Shown: positions 14,577 through 23,109 of the stretch, one piece after another
Layout: every line of letters starts with the position of its first letter
Numbering within the stretch: the first letter of the stretch is position 1
Assembly: GCA_902773665.1 (NCBI GenBank)
Contig: CACYFF010000010.1
Location: 38,253-102,252, forward strand
DNA length: 64,000 nucleotides
Direction of reading: 5' to 3'
From: an uncultured Eubacteriales bacterium
GTDB taxonomy: Bacteria; Bacillota; Clostridia; Peptostreptococcales; Anaerovoracaceae
Position numbers and translations under genes: made by a program
The notes under the pieces: model-generated
The model's input: the letters and a program-made list of their open reading frames with translations, nothing else
Database searches by the model: none
What the model was told of the DNA's origin: nothing

Positions 14577-16322
14577 ATGAAACAGTTAATGCTTGGCAAT
14601 GCAGCCGCTGCCCGGGGACTCTGGGAAGCCGGCGTGTGCGTGGTGTCTTCATACCCAGGCACGCCCAGCACCGAGATCACCGAGGAAGCGGCGAAGTACG
14701 ATGAGATCTACGCCGAATGGGCGCCCAACGAAAAGGTCGCCATGGAGACCGCGTTCGGCGCATCCCTGGCAGGCAAGCGCAGTTTCTGCGGCATGAAGCA
14801 CGTCGGCCTCAACGTAGCGGCAGATCCCCTGTTCACCTGCAGCTATACCGGGGTCAACGCCGGCATGGTGATCGTCGTCGCCGACGACGCCGGGATGCAC
14901 AGCTCCCAGAACGAGCAGGATTCCCGCCACTACGCCCGCTCCGCGAAGATCCCCATGCTGGAGCCCGCGGATTCCGCAGAGGCCCTGGCCTTCGCGAAGA
15001 AGGCCTACGAGCTGTCCGAGCAGTTCGACACGCCGGTCTTTCTAAAGATGTGCACCCGCATCGCCCACTCCCAGTCCATCGTGGAGACCGGCGAGCGCGT
15101 GGAGGCACCCGTTAAGCCCTATCAGAAGAACATCGCGAAATACGTCATGACCCCGGCCAACGCCATCAAGCGCCATCCCATCGTGGAAGAGCGCACGAAG
15201 AAACTGGCGGAATTCGCGGAGACCTCGGACCTCAACCGCATCGAAGACGGCGCGGATAAGAGCATCGGCATCATCACCTCTTCCACGTCTTATCAGTACG
15301 TGCAGGAAGTGTGCAAGGGACAGTTCCCGGTCTTAAAACTGGGCATGATCTGGCCCCTTCCCGAGAACAAGATCCGGGACTTCGCCAAGAGCGTTCAGAA
15401 GCTCGTCATCGTCGAAGAGCTGGACGGCTTCATCGAGACCTATGTAAGAGAGCTGGGTCTGGATTGCTGCGGCAAGGAGGCGTTCCCCCTGCTGGGTGAA
15501 TTCTCTCAAAATCTCATCGCGGAGAAACTGGAGCAGCCTGTCCACACCGGAAAGGCGCTGGACGAAGCCCTGCCCGGCCGTCCTCCCGTGATGTGCCCCG
15601 GTTGCCCCCACAGAGGCCTGTTCTACACCCTCGCGAAGAACAAGTGCACGGTTTTGGGCGACATCGGCTGCTATACCCTGGGGGCGGCGCCTCCGCTGTC
15701 CGCCATCGAGATGACCCTGTGCATGGGCGCGTCCGTCTCCGCGACCCACGGTTTTAACAAAGCCCTGGGCAAGGAGAGCGAAGGCAAGACTGTGGCGGTC
15801 ATCGGCGACTCCACGTTTATGCATTCCGGCATGACCGGCCTCGCCAACATCGCTTATAACCAGAGCAATTCCACCGTCATTATCGTGGACAACTCCATCA
15901 CCGGCATGACCGGTCATCAGCAGAACCCCACCACGGGCTACAACATCAAGGGAGACCCGGCCGGCAAGATCGATCTGGAATCCCTGTGCAAGGCCATGGG
16001 CATCCGCCGCGTAAGAGTCGTGGATCCCTACGATCTAGCGGCCTGCGATGCGGCGGTCAAGGAAGAGCTGGCGGCGGAAGAGCCCTCCGTCATCATCTCC
16101 AGACGGCCCTGCGCGCTGCTGAAGTACGTTAAGCACAATGCACCGCTGAAGGTGAACACGGACAAGTGCGTCGGCTGCAAGTCCTGCATGAAGATCGGCT
16201 GCCCGGCCATCTCCATCAAGGAAGGCAAAGCCCATGTGGACGACACGCTGTGCGTGGGCTGCGGCATCTGCACGCAGCTGTGCCCGATGGATGCGTTCGA
16301 GAGCACGGGAAAGGAGGCGTAG
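14577..16322 (+). CDS. iorA: Indolepyruvate:ferredoxin oxidoreductase, alpha subunit
   Basis: The 581-residue protein is colinear with IorA. The N-terminal pyrimidine-binding domain begins MLGNAAAARGLWEAG and includes SSYPGTPSTEI. A TPP-binding domain has CPGCPHRGLFY and GDSTFMHSGM through DNSITGMTG. The C-terminal ferredoxin domain has CVGCKSCMKIGCP and CVGCGICTQLCP (two 4Fe-4S clusters). With IorB it oxidatively decarboxylates aryl-pyruvates from Trp, Phe and Tyr to aryl-acetyl-CoA, reducing ferredoxin. It starts one base after the yerC stop and precedes iorB by three bases. Confidence 0.95.
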   Translation: MKQLMLGNAAAARGLWEAGVCVVSSYPGTPSTEITEEAAKYDEIYAEWAPNEKVAMETAFGASLAGKRSFCGMKHVGLNVAADPLFTCSYTGVNAGMVIVVADDAGMHSSQNEQDSRHYARSAKIPMLEPADSAEALAFAKKAYELSEQFDTPVFLKMCTRIAHSQSIVETGERVEAPVKPYQKNIAKYVMTPANAIKRHPIVEERTKKLAEFAETSDLNRIEDGADKSIGIITSSTSYQYVQEVCKGQFPVLKLGMIWPLPENKIRDFAKSVQKLVIVEELDGFIETYVRELGLDCCGKEAFPLLGEFSQNLIAEKLEQPVHTGKALDEALPGRPPVMCPGCPHRGLFYTLAKNKCTVLGDIGCYTLGAAPPLSAIEMTLCMGASVSATHGFNKALGKESEGKTVAVIGDSTFMHSGMTGLANIAYNQSNSTVIIVDNSITGMTGHQQNPTTGYNIKGDPAGKIDLESLCKAMGIRRVRVVDPYDLAACDAAVKEELAAEEPSVIISRRPCALLKYVKHNAPLKVNTDKCVGCKSCMKIGCPAISIKEGKAHVDDTLCVGCGICTQLCPMDAFESTGKEA

Positions 16323-16325
16323 CCC

Positions 16326-16898
16326 ATGGAAACCAAGAACATCATGATCGTAGGCGTAGGCGGACAGGGAAGCCTCCTCGCCAGCAAACTGTTAGGCAAG
16401 ATGCTGCTGGAGGAAGGATACGACGTTAAGGTATCCGAGGTCCATGGCATGAGCCAGAGAGGCGGCAGCGTCGTTACGTACGTGCGCTACGGTGACAAAG
16501 TCTACTCCCCCATCATCGACAAGGGCGAAGCGGACTTTATCGTATCCTTCGAACTGCTGGAAGCGGCCCGCTGGATGGAATACTTAAAGCCCGGCGGACA
16601 GATCGTAACATCCACCCAGCAGATCGATCCGATGCCGGTGGTCACAGGCGCAGCAGCCTACCCCGAGGATCTGGTCGCCAAGATGAAGGCTTCCGGCGCC
16701 AAAGTCGACGCCCTGGACTGCCTGGCGCTAGCCAAAGAAGCGGGCAGCAGCAAAGCCGTCAACCTGGTGTTGATGGGAAGACTCTCCCACTACTTCGGCA
16801 TGGCGGATGAAGTCTGGCAGAAGGCCATCGAGACCTCCGTGCCGGCCAAGTTCCTGGAACTCAACAAGAAAGCGTTTGAACTGGGCAAGAATGCCTAG
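16326..16898 (+). CDS. iorB: Indolepyruvate:ferredoxin oxidoreductase, beta subunit
   Basis: The 190-residue protein has the gamma-type 2-oxoacid:ferredoxin oxidoreductase fold, with GVGGQGSLLASKLLG near residue 10 and EVHGMSQRGGSVVTYVRYG around 40. It completes the IorAB heterodimer, transferring the acyl group to CoA. It follows iorA directly and has family-usual length. Confidence 0.94.
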   Translation: METKNIMIVGVGGQGSLLASKLLGKMLLEEGYDVKVSEVHGMSQRGGSVVTYVRYGDKVYSPIIDKGEADFIVSFELLEAARWMEYLKPGGQIVTSTQQIDPMPVVTGAAAYPEDLVAKMKASGAKVDALDCLALAKEAGSSKAVNLVLMGRLSHYFGMADEVWQKAIETSVPAKFLELNKKAFELGKNA

Positions 16899-16950
16899 TT
16901 TACAATAAAAATCGACCGATACAGCAGACATTTTAAGAAAGGACATTTGT

Positions 16951-18252
16951 ATGGAGCGGTACTATCAACCGGAAATCGAAACTGCCTCGCGGGAACAGAT
17001 CACCGCGTGGCAGAATGAACGCCTTGTAAAGCAGGTGAAGCACGTATGGGACAACGTCCCCTACTATCGCAAGAAGATGGAAGCTGCCGGGGTCACCCCG
17101 GAAGACATCAAGAGCATCGAAGATCTGCACAAGCTACCCTTCGTAACGAAGGCGGACCTGCGGGAAGCCTATCCTTATGGACTTCTGGCGGAACCCTTAA
17201 AGAACTGCGTGCGCATCCAGTCCACCTCCGGCACCACCGGCAAGCGGGTGGTCGCTTTCTACACCCAGCACGACATCGACTTGTGGGAAGACTGCTGCGC
17301 GAGAGCCATCACGGCAGCGGGCGGCACGGACGAAGACGTCTGCCAGATCTCCTACGGCTACGGACTCTTTACGGGAGGCCCGGGACTCAACGGGGGCAGC
17401 CATAAGGTCGGATGCTTAACCATCCCCACCTCCTCCGGCAACACCGAGCGGCAGATCATGTTCATCCGCGATCTGAACGCCACCATCCTGTGCTGCACGC
17501 CTTCTTATGCAGCGTACCTGGGTGAATCCATGAAGGAAATGGGCCTCTCCCCTGAGGAAATTCCTTTGAAGGCCGGCATTTTCGGCGCCGAAGCCTGGTC
17601 CGAAGAGATGCGCCAGGATATCCAAAAGACCCTGGGCATTAAGGCATTCGACATCTACGGACTTACCGAGCTGTCCGGCCCGGGGGTATCCTTCGAATGC
17701 TCCGCACAGGCCGGCATGCACATCAATGAGGACCACTTTATTGCCGAGGTCATCGACCCCGACACCGGCGAGGTGCTGCCCGACGACACCTACGGCGAGC
17801 TGGTCTTTACCTCCATCACGAAGGAAGCGTTCCCCCTGCTGCGCTACCGCACCAGAGATATCGTAAAGCTTTCCCACGAGCCCTGCCCCTGCGGCCGCAC
17901 CCACGTTAAGATGAGCAAGCCCAGAGGACGTTCCGACGACATGCTCATCATCCGCGGCGTCAACGTGTTCCCGAGCCAGATCGAGACCGTGCTGCTCAAC
18001 AAGGGCTATCCGGCGAACTACCAGATCATCGTGGACCGGGTGAACAACACCGATACGCTGGACGTCCAGGTCGAGATGACCCCGGAGATGTTCACGGACA
18101 ACATGGGCGAGATCGCAGCGCGCCAGAAGGACATCGTGGACGGACTGAAGTCCATGCTGGGTCTGAAGGCCAAGGTGAGCCTGGTCGCGCCCAAGTCCAT
18201 CGTACGCAGCGAAGGCAAAGCCGTCCGCGTTATCGACAAGAGAAAGATCTAA
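16951..18252 (+). CDS. paaK: Phenylacetate-CoA ligase family protein
   Basis: The 433-residue protein has the adenylate-forming P-loop STSGTTGK at residues 91-98, the YGLTELSGPGVSFEC motif and the hinge region RGRSDDMLIIRGVNVFPSQIE, all features of PaaK. It forms arylacetyl-CoA from arylacetate, ATP and CoA. Downstream of iorAB in anaerobes it may run in reverse, conserving energy as ATP while releasing arylacetate (inference; AMP-forming chemistry makes this depend on pyrophosphate). It starts 52 bases after iorB with AAAGGA upstream and shares the operon. Confidence 0.92.
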   Translation: MERYYQPEIETASREQITAWQNERLVKQVKHVWDNVPYYRKKMEAAGVTPEDIKSIEDLHKLPFVTKADLREAYPYGLLAEPLKNCVRIQSTSGTTGKRVVAFYTQHDIDLWEDCCARAITAAGGTDEDVCQISYGYGLFTGGPGLNGGSHKVGCLTIPTSSGNTERQIMFIRDLNATILCCTPSYAAYLGESMKEMGLSPEEIPLKAGIFGAEAWSEEMRQDIQKTLGIKAFDIYGLTELSGPGVSFECSAQAGMHINEDHFIAEVIDPDTGEVLPDDTYGELVFTSITKEAFPLLRYRTRDIVKLSHEPCPCGRTHVKMSKPRGRSDDMLIIRGVNVFPSQIETVLLNKGYPANYQIIVDRVNNTDTLDVQVEMTPEMFTDNMGEIAARQKDIVDGLKSMLGLKAKVSLVAPKSIVRSEGKAVRVIDKRKI

Positions 18253-18264
18253 GGAGGTACAGCC

Positions 18265-18696
18265 ATGAGTGTAAAACAGATCTCCGTATTTCTTGAAAAC
18301 CGTCCCGGCGCGCTGTGCGAGATGACGAAAGTCCTGGCGGACGAGAAGATCGACATGCGTGCCTTCTCCCTGGCGGAGACCAGCGAATTCGGCATCGCTC
18401 GCATCCTGGTAAAAGACGTCTACAAAGCCATCACCGTGCTGAAGGATCAGGATTACATCACCACGGTATCCGAAGCCGTCGCGGTAGCCATTCCCGACGT
18501 GCCCGGCGGGCTGCATTCCGTGATCCAGGCCATCGCGGATGCCGGCATCAACCTGGAGTACATGTACTGCTTCCTGGGAGGCAATTCCGGTAAGGCCTAT
18601 CTGGTCTGCAAAGTCGCGGATGTAGCAACTGCGGAAGCCGCGCTGGCAGCAAAAGGCGCCAGAATGGTGGACCAGGAAGAGCTGAGCGAACTGTAA
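18265..18696 (+). CDS. Tandem ACT-domain protein
   Basis: The 143-residue protein has two ACT domains: residues 1-70 beginning VKQISVFLENRPGALCEMTKVL and a second half with VPGGLHSVIQAIADAGINLEYMYCF. ACT pairs bind amino acids. Proteins of this kind sit next to paaK/ior genes in many anaerobes and probably sense aromatic amino acids, but the partner is unknown. AAGGAGG precedes the ATG, and the operon ends at the hairpin at 18705-18733. Confidence 0.9.
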   Translation: MSVKQISVFLENRPGALCEMTKVLADEKIDMRAFSLAETSEFGIARILVKDVYKAITVLKDQDYITTVSEAVAVAIPDVPGGLHSVIQAIADAGINLEYMYCFLGGNSGKAYLVCKVADVATAEAALAAKGARMVDQEELSEL

Positions 18697-18704
18697 AAAA
18701 AATC

Positions 18705-18733
18705 GGGGACGGTCCTCATCAGGAACCGTCCCC
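18705..18733. repeat. Second GGGGACGGT hairpin repeat, doubling as terminator
   Basis: GGGGACGGTCCT and AGGAACCGTCCCC are inverted with one extra base and a 4-base loop. The preceding A-run and the following T-rich stretch let it terminate the ior operon, and perhaps the convergent amidohydrolase gene. The core is shared with the repeat at 593-655. Confidence 0.72.
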
Positions 18734-18738
18734 TTCTT

Positions 18739-19590
18739 TTATATCCTTAATAGTTTTTCCGCATTGCCGCCTAATATGGCGGCTTTTTCTTGCTCCGGGA
18801 TGGGCAGTGCCCGAATGCGTGCAACTTCCCCCGCCTGGTCTTCCCAGGGGCTGTCTGTACCGAACAGAAGACGGTCTGCGCCGAAGGCTTCCTTCATCGC
18901 CAGGAACTGCTCTGTGGACAGGCGCTCCAGACTGTGCGTTTGATAGAAACCGTCGCCCACCGGCACCATATCGCCGATCGAAAACGACGTATCGATCCAG
19001 ACGTTGTCGCGCCCTGCAAACAGGCGTGTCGCATCCTCCCACTGCCGCCAGCCGCCCATATGCGCCAGGATATACCGACCGGAAGGCACGGCATCGATGG
19101 CCCGGGCGATCTTTTCCACGGAAGAATACGTCAGGTCTAAAAAGCCCACGTCGATCCCTGCGTGGATCAGTACCAGCAAGCCGTTAGCAGCTGCCGCCCG
19201 CAGCACCCGCAGATACCCGGGGCTGTCCATATCCTGCAGCTGGTATACCGGGTGCAGTTTTATCCCCTTCAGCCCGGCCTCCGCAATGCGGGCCAGTTCC
19301 CTTTCCGGGGCTTCAAAGGCCGGATGCATGCCGCCGAAGGAATACAGATGGGTCTTTGCCGATGTGCGGTTCACGAACAGAGCGCCGTCGTTGATCCCTT
19401 CCACCTGCTTCGGCGACGTCGCCACCGGCTGGATGACCGCGAGATCGATGCCGGCTGCGATCGCAGAGACGGACAGGGAAGCAGCCGTCCCATCCAGGAA
19501 CGGCTGTGTATGAGAATTATGCTTCAGTTTATCCACCGCCTTCGCCGCGATCGCATCGGGGAAGGTGTGGGTATGGATATCGATGATCAT
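18739..19590 (-). CDS. Amidohydrolase-family metal-dependent hydrolase
   Basis: The 283-residue TIM-barrel protein starts MIIDIHTHTFPD, with the HxH metal pair, and has KLHPVYQLQDMD, LIHAGIDVG, LAHMGGW and FGTDSPW, the ordered metal-ligand motifs of the amidohydrolase-2 group. Members include decarboxylases and hydrolases of aromatic or cyclic acids; the substrate here is open. The ATG overlaps the end of the symporter gene region (stop and start within seven bases), so the two are cotranscribed and under the same operator-bearing promoter at 21200-21228. Confidence 0.85.
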   Translation of the reverse strand: MIIDIHTHTFPDAIAAKAVDKLKHNSHTQPFLDGTAASLSVSAIAAGIDLAVIQPVATSPKQVEGINDGALFVNRTSAKTHLYSFGGMHPAFEAPERELARIAEAGLKGIKLHPVYQLQDMDSPGYLRVLRAAAANGLLVLIHAGIDVGFLDLTYSSVEKIARAIDAVPSGRYILAHMGGWRQWEDATRLFAGRDNVWIDTSFSIGDMVPVGDGFYQTHSLERLSTEQFLAMKEAFGADRLLFGTDSPWEDQAGEVARIRALPIPEQEKAAILGGNAEKLLRI

Positions 19591-19591
19591 G

Positions 19592-21154
19592 CTACCCTCT
19601 GTATTCCACTTCTTCGCTGTCGGCCAGCGCTTCGCTCTGGGGCACCAGCACCCGCTTGCTGTAGCAGGAGAAGGCGTCGTCCACCAGTTTTCTGTCCGGT
19701 GACGGGGTCACTGCAGAAACGATCGGCACCAGAATGAGTCCCGCCAGCATGCAGAACGCGCCGGCGTTGATCGGCGACTGCAGGAGCGCCGGGAAGCTGC
19801 TGCGCACGAAGATGTTGGCGATCATCACCACGGAGGAGAAGATGAAGCTGACCCAGCAGGCGGCCTTCGTCGTCTTCTTCCAGTACAGCCCATAGAGGAA
19901 CGGCGCCAGGAAAGCCCCAGCCAGCGCGCCCCAGGACACGCCCATCAGCTGCGCGATAAACGTTACGCTACTCTTGTACTGGATGATGGCCAGCACGACG
20001 GAGATCGCGATGAACACGACGATGAGCGCCCGCATGATGACGAGCTGTTTCTTCTCGTCCATATCCTTTACGACGCGGCCCTTCAGAAGATCCAGCGTAA
20101 GCGTGGAGCTGGAGGTGAGCACCAGGGAGGACAGCGTGGACATGGAGGCGGACAGCACGAGGATGACCACCACAGCGATCAGAATGTCGGGAAGACCGGA
20201 CAGCATCGTGGGCACGACGGAGTCGAAGCCATTGGCTGCGATGTCGATCTTGTCGGAGAACAGCCGGCCGAAACCGCCCAGGAAATAGCAGCCGCCCGCC
20301 ACGATAAAGGCGAAGATGGTCGAGATGATCATGCCTTTATTGATGGCGCCTTCGCTCTTGATGGCGTAGAACTTCTGCACCATCTGCGGCAGGCCCCAGG
20401 TGCCCAGGGATGTGAGGATGACCACACCCAGCAGATTGAGAGGATCCGGGCCGAAGAAGGAATTGAAGACGCCGGGAGCGGCAGATACGGTCTCGTCGGA
20501 GATCTGCGCCAGGCCTTCCAGCGCAGCAAGGAAACCGCCCTGGCTCTTCAGCACCGCGCCGATAACGGCGCAGATGCCGAACACCATGATGATGCCCTGG
20601 ATAAAGTCGTTGATCGCTGTCGCCATGTAGCCGCCGGCGATGACGTAAACGCCCGTAAGGATCGCCATGACGATGACGCACACGGAATAATCGATGTTGA
20701 AGGCCATACCGAACAGACGGGACAGGCCGTTGTAGAGGCTTGCGGTATACGGAATGAGGAAGATGAAGATGATGACCGAAGAGCAGATCTTGAGCGCCGG
20801 GCTGTCGAACCGGGCGGAGAAGAACTGCGGCATCGTGGCGCTGTTGAGATGCTGGGTCATGATGCGCGTGCGCCGGCCCAGGATCGCCCAGGCCATAAAG
20901 GAGCCGATGAGGGCGTTGCCGATCCCCACCCAGGTGGACGCAATGCCGTATTTCCAGCCGAACTGGCCGGCGTAGCCGACGAAGATAACAGCGGAGAAAT
21001 ACGAAGTGCCGTATGCGAAGGCCGTAAGCCAGGGGCCGACGGAACGTCCGCCCAGCACGAAGCCGTCGACATTGGTCGCGTTGCGGCGGCAGTACATGCC
21101 GATGCCTACCATGATGCCGAAAAACACTACGAGCATGAGTACTTTGATGAACAT
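19592..21154 (-). CDS. Sodium:solute symporter (SSS family)
   Basis: The 520-residue membrane protein has about 13 hydrophobic helices and the family pattern WLTAFAYGTSYFSAVIFVGY, with a later core containing SASMSTLSSLVLTSSSTL, which includes the Na2-site serine/threonine residues. It imports an organic solute with Na+; candidates from context are aromatic or branched acids or amino acids. The promoter on the minus strand overlaps two copies of the 18-bp near-palindrome also present at yerC, which links uptake to the ior/paaK pathway (inference). Confidence 0.9.
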   Translation of the reverse strand: MFIKVLMLVVFFGIMVGIGMYCRRNATNVDGFVLGGRSVGPWLTAFAYGTSYFSAVIFVGYAGQFGWKYGIASTWVGIGNALIGSFMAWAILGRRTRIMTQHLNSATMPQFFSARFDSPALKICSSVIIFIFLIPYTASLYNGLSRLFGMAFNIDYSVCVIVMAILTGVYVIAGGYMATAINDFIQGIIMVFGICAVIGAVLKSQGGFLAALEGLAQISDETVSAAPGVFNSFFGPDPLNLLGVVILTSLGTWGLPQMVQKFYAIKSEGAINKGMIISTIFAFIVAGGCYFLGGFGRLFSDKIDIAANGFDSVVPTMLSGLPDILIAVVVILVLSASMSTLSSLVLTSSSTLTLDLLKGRVVKDMDEKKQLVIMRALIVVFIAISVVLAIIQYKSSVTFIAQLMGVSWGALAGAFLAPFLYGLYWKKTTKAACWVSFIFSSVVMIANIFVRSSFPALLQSPINAGAFCMLAGLILVPIVSAVTPSPDRKLVDDAFSCYSKRVLVPQSEALADSEEVEYRG

Positions 21155-21184
21155 TGCATTGCGTCCTTTCTGAAATGGGAGTTT

Positions 21185-21228
21185 GCTTTAACGCATTAAA
21201 TCGTAACGCATAAAAGTGTAAAAGTCAA
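21185..21228 (-). promoter_or_regulatory. Promoter of the symporter operon with two operator copies
   Basis: On the minus strand TTGACT (21228-21223) and TACGAT (21205-21200) are 17 bases apart. GCTTTAACGCATTAAATC (21185-21202) and ATCGTAACGCATAAAAGT (21200-21217) match the 18-bp near-palindrome at 14124-14201. The second copy covers the -10 element and spacer, a placement that suggests repression. Confidence 0.68.
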
Positions 21229-21239
21229 GCGTTGTTTGC

Positions 21240-21272
21240 AAGAAAAAAAAGGGTCTGCAAAAGACCCTCAGA
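21240..21272 (-). terminator. Terminator of the FecBCD-type operon
   Basis: GGGTCT and AGACCC flank a short loop, and on the minus strand the stem is followed by eight T. It lies about 30 bases beyond the ATPase stop codon. Confidence 0.8.
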
Positions 21273-21301
21273 GTGGACAGTCAGGAACCGTCACCAACTG
21301 T

Positions 21302-22069
21302 TCATATATTCTCCCACTGCTTCAGCAGGCTCTGCATCCACGCTTTTACGTCCATGCCGTAGGCGGCATCCAGATGGTCCGCATTCAGGACTTCCTGCAC
21401 CGGGCCGAAGGCAACGGCTTCGCCCCGGTCCATCAACACGGCGGTACTGCCGTACGCCAACGCCAGGCTCAGGTCGTGGACCACGGAGATGACGGCCCTG
21501 CTCGGCTCTTTGCGCCATTCCTCGATCAGGGAGAACACCTGCTTCTGATAGACCAGGTCCAAGTGGTTGGTCGGTTCATCCAGGATCAGTAGGTCCGGAT
21601 CCTGGGCGAAGATCTGCGCAAGGAACACCCGCTGCAGCTCGCCGCCCGACAATTTTAACACGGACTTATCCGCCAGGGCTTCCAGACCCGTAAGCGCCAG
21701 CGCCTGCTCCACCGCGTCGTCGTCCGCGTCGCTTTTTCCCGCGAAGATCCCGGAGGAATAGGCGTAGCGGCCCAATCCCACGACTTCCCGGACAGAAAAA
21801 GCGTAGTTCACCGCATGGTTCTGCTCCAGCACGCCGATATGCCTGGCCAGTTCCTGAGATCTGTACTGCCGCACGTTCTTGCCGCAGAAAAACACGTCTC
21901 CCGTACTGGCTACGCTCTGGGCGATGGCGCTCACCACCGTGGATTTTCCGGCGCCGTTGGGGCCGGCGATCATCAGCCACTCCCCCTCTTCCACGGAAAA
22001 ACTCACGTTCTTTACGATGTCCAGCGTGCCGTAGCGCACGCTTAGATCCTTCACTTCCAGCATGCGCAT
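21302..22069 (-). CDS. ABC transporter ATP-binding protein, iron/cobalamin uptake type
   Basis: The start overlaps the permease stop (ATG within TGATG), giving 255 residues from MRMLEVKDLS; a longer frame upstream is only the shadow of the permease gene. Walker A GPNGAGKST is at 36-44, the signature LSGGELQRV near 143, Walker B LLILDEPTNHLD follows, and the switch His is in SVVHDLSLA. It energises import through the FecCD-type permease. It is the last gene of the three-gene operon. Confidence 0.92.
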   Translation of the reverse strand: MRMLEVKDLSVRYGTLDIVKNVSFSVEEGEWLMIAGPNGAGKSTVVSAIAQSVASTGDVFFCGKNVRQYRSQELARHIGVLEQNHAVNYAFSVREVVGLGRYAYSSGIFAGKSDADDDAVEQALALTGLEALADKSVLKLSGGELQRVFLAQIFAQDPDLLILDEPTNHLDLVYQKQVFSLIEEWRKEPSRAVISVVHDLSLALAYGSTAVLMDRGEAVAFGPVQEVLNADHLDAAYGMDVKAWMQSLLKQWENI

Positions 22070-23109
22070 CAGGAGACCCTCCTCGAACGGTAGAAGATGA
22101 CGATAAACAGAACGGCGCCGATCAGGGATGTTACGACGCCGATAGGCAGCTGCAGGGGGTTGGCGATCATCCGGGCAGCCAGGTCGCAGAGCATCAGGAA
22201 ACTCGCCCCGCCGAACAGGCAGGCCGGCATCAGTTTTGCGTGGTTTGGTCCCGTGATCATCCGGACGATGTGGGGGGTCACCAGGCCCACGAAACCGATC
22301 GTGCCGCCGATGGAGACGCACACCCCGATGAGGGCGGAGACCGCGATGAGCACCGTCAGCCGCACCCTGCGCACGTTAACGCCGATGTGCCTCGCGTTTT
22401 CTTCCCCCACCGCAAAGGCGTTCAGTTCCCTGTGCAGCCGCAGCAGAACGCCGCCGCACAGGATGAGCGCCGCCAGCAGCACCAGGGCATTTTTGTAACT
22501 GCTTCCAGCCAGCGAGCCCATGGTCCAGAACGTAATGTTGTGGAGCTTGTCCGACGCGAACGTAAGGATGAGGGACAGCAGGCTCGAAACGAACATGGAG
22601 TAAATGACCCCGATCAGGATGATGCTGTTCGTGGACAGCGAATAATCCAGTTTATAGGCCAGCGACAGGATGATGACGATGGAAGCGAAGGCGAAGATCA
22701 TGGCCATCACCATGGTGCCGGCGAAGGGAAGCGCCGGAAATGTAATGCCGAAGGCGATGGCGATGACCGCACCCAAAGACGCGCCGGAGGACACGCCCAG
22801 AGTGGACCCGTCCGCCAGCGGATTTTTTAACAATCCCTGCATGGCCGCGCCGCAGACCGACAGCGCAGCGCCTGTAAGCGCCACGCAGATGACGCGGGGC
22901 AGCCGGGATGCCAGGATGATGGAGGCGGAAGACGTGGACGGCGCCGCATTGCCCTTCAGGGCGCCGGCAACGAGAGAGACCGTTTCGGAAAACGGAACGC
23001 TCACGCTGCCGACAGAGACGCACAGCACGAATACAGCCAGCATCACACAGGCAAACGCCAGGTAAGCCAGCAGGGAAAAAGATTCAGTTTTCCGTCCGCT
23101 GCGCCCCAT
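22069..23109 (-). CDS. FecCD-family ABC permease
   Basis: The 346-residue protein has about ten transmembrane helices and the BtuC/FecCD signature regions LPRVICVALTGAALSVCGAAMQGLLKNPLA, GVSSGASLGA, and IGFVGLVTPHIVRMI, which contacts the ATPase. It forms the membrane channel for iron-siderophore, haem or cobalamin uptake. It overlaps both neighbours by one base, so the three proteins are translationally coupled. The cargo is not determined by the sequence. Confidence 0.93.
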   Translation of the reverse strand: MGRSGRKTESFSLLAYLAFACVMLAVFVLCVSVGSVSVPFSETVSLVAGALKGNAAPSTSSASIILASRLPRVICVALTGAALSVCGAAMQGLLKNPLADGSTLGVSSGASLGAVIAIAFGITFPALPFAGTMVMAMIFAFASIVIILSLAYKLDYSLSTNSIILIGVIYSMFVSSLLSLILTFASDKLHNITFWTMGSLAGSSYKNALVLLAALILCGGVLLRLHRELNAFAVGEENARHIGVNVRRVRLTVLIAVSALIGVCVSIGGTIGFVGLVTPHIVRMITGPNHAKLMPACLFGGASFLMLCDLAARMIANPLQLPIGVVTSLIGAVLFIVIFYRSRRVS

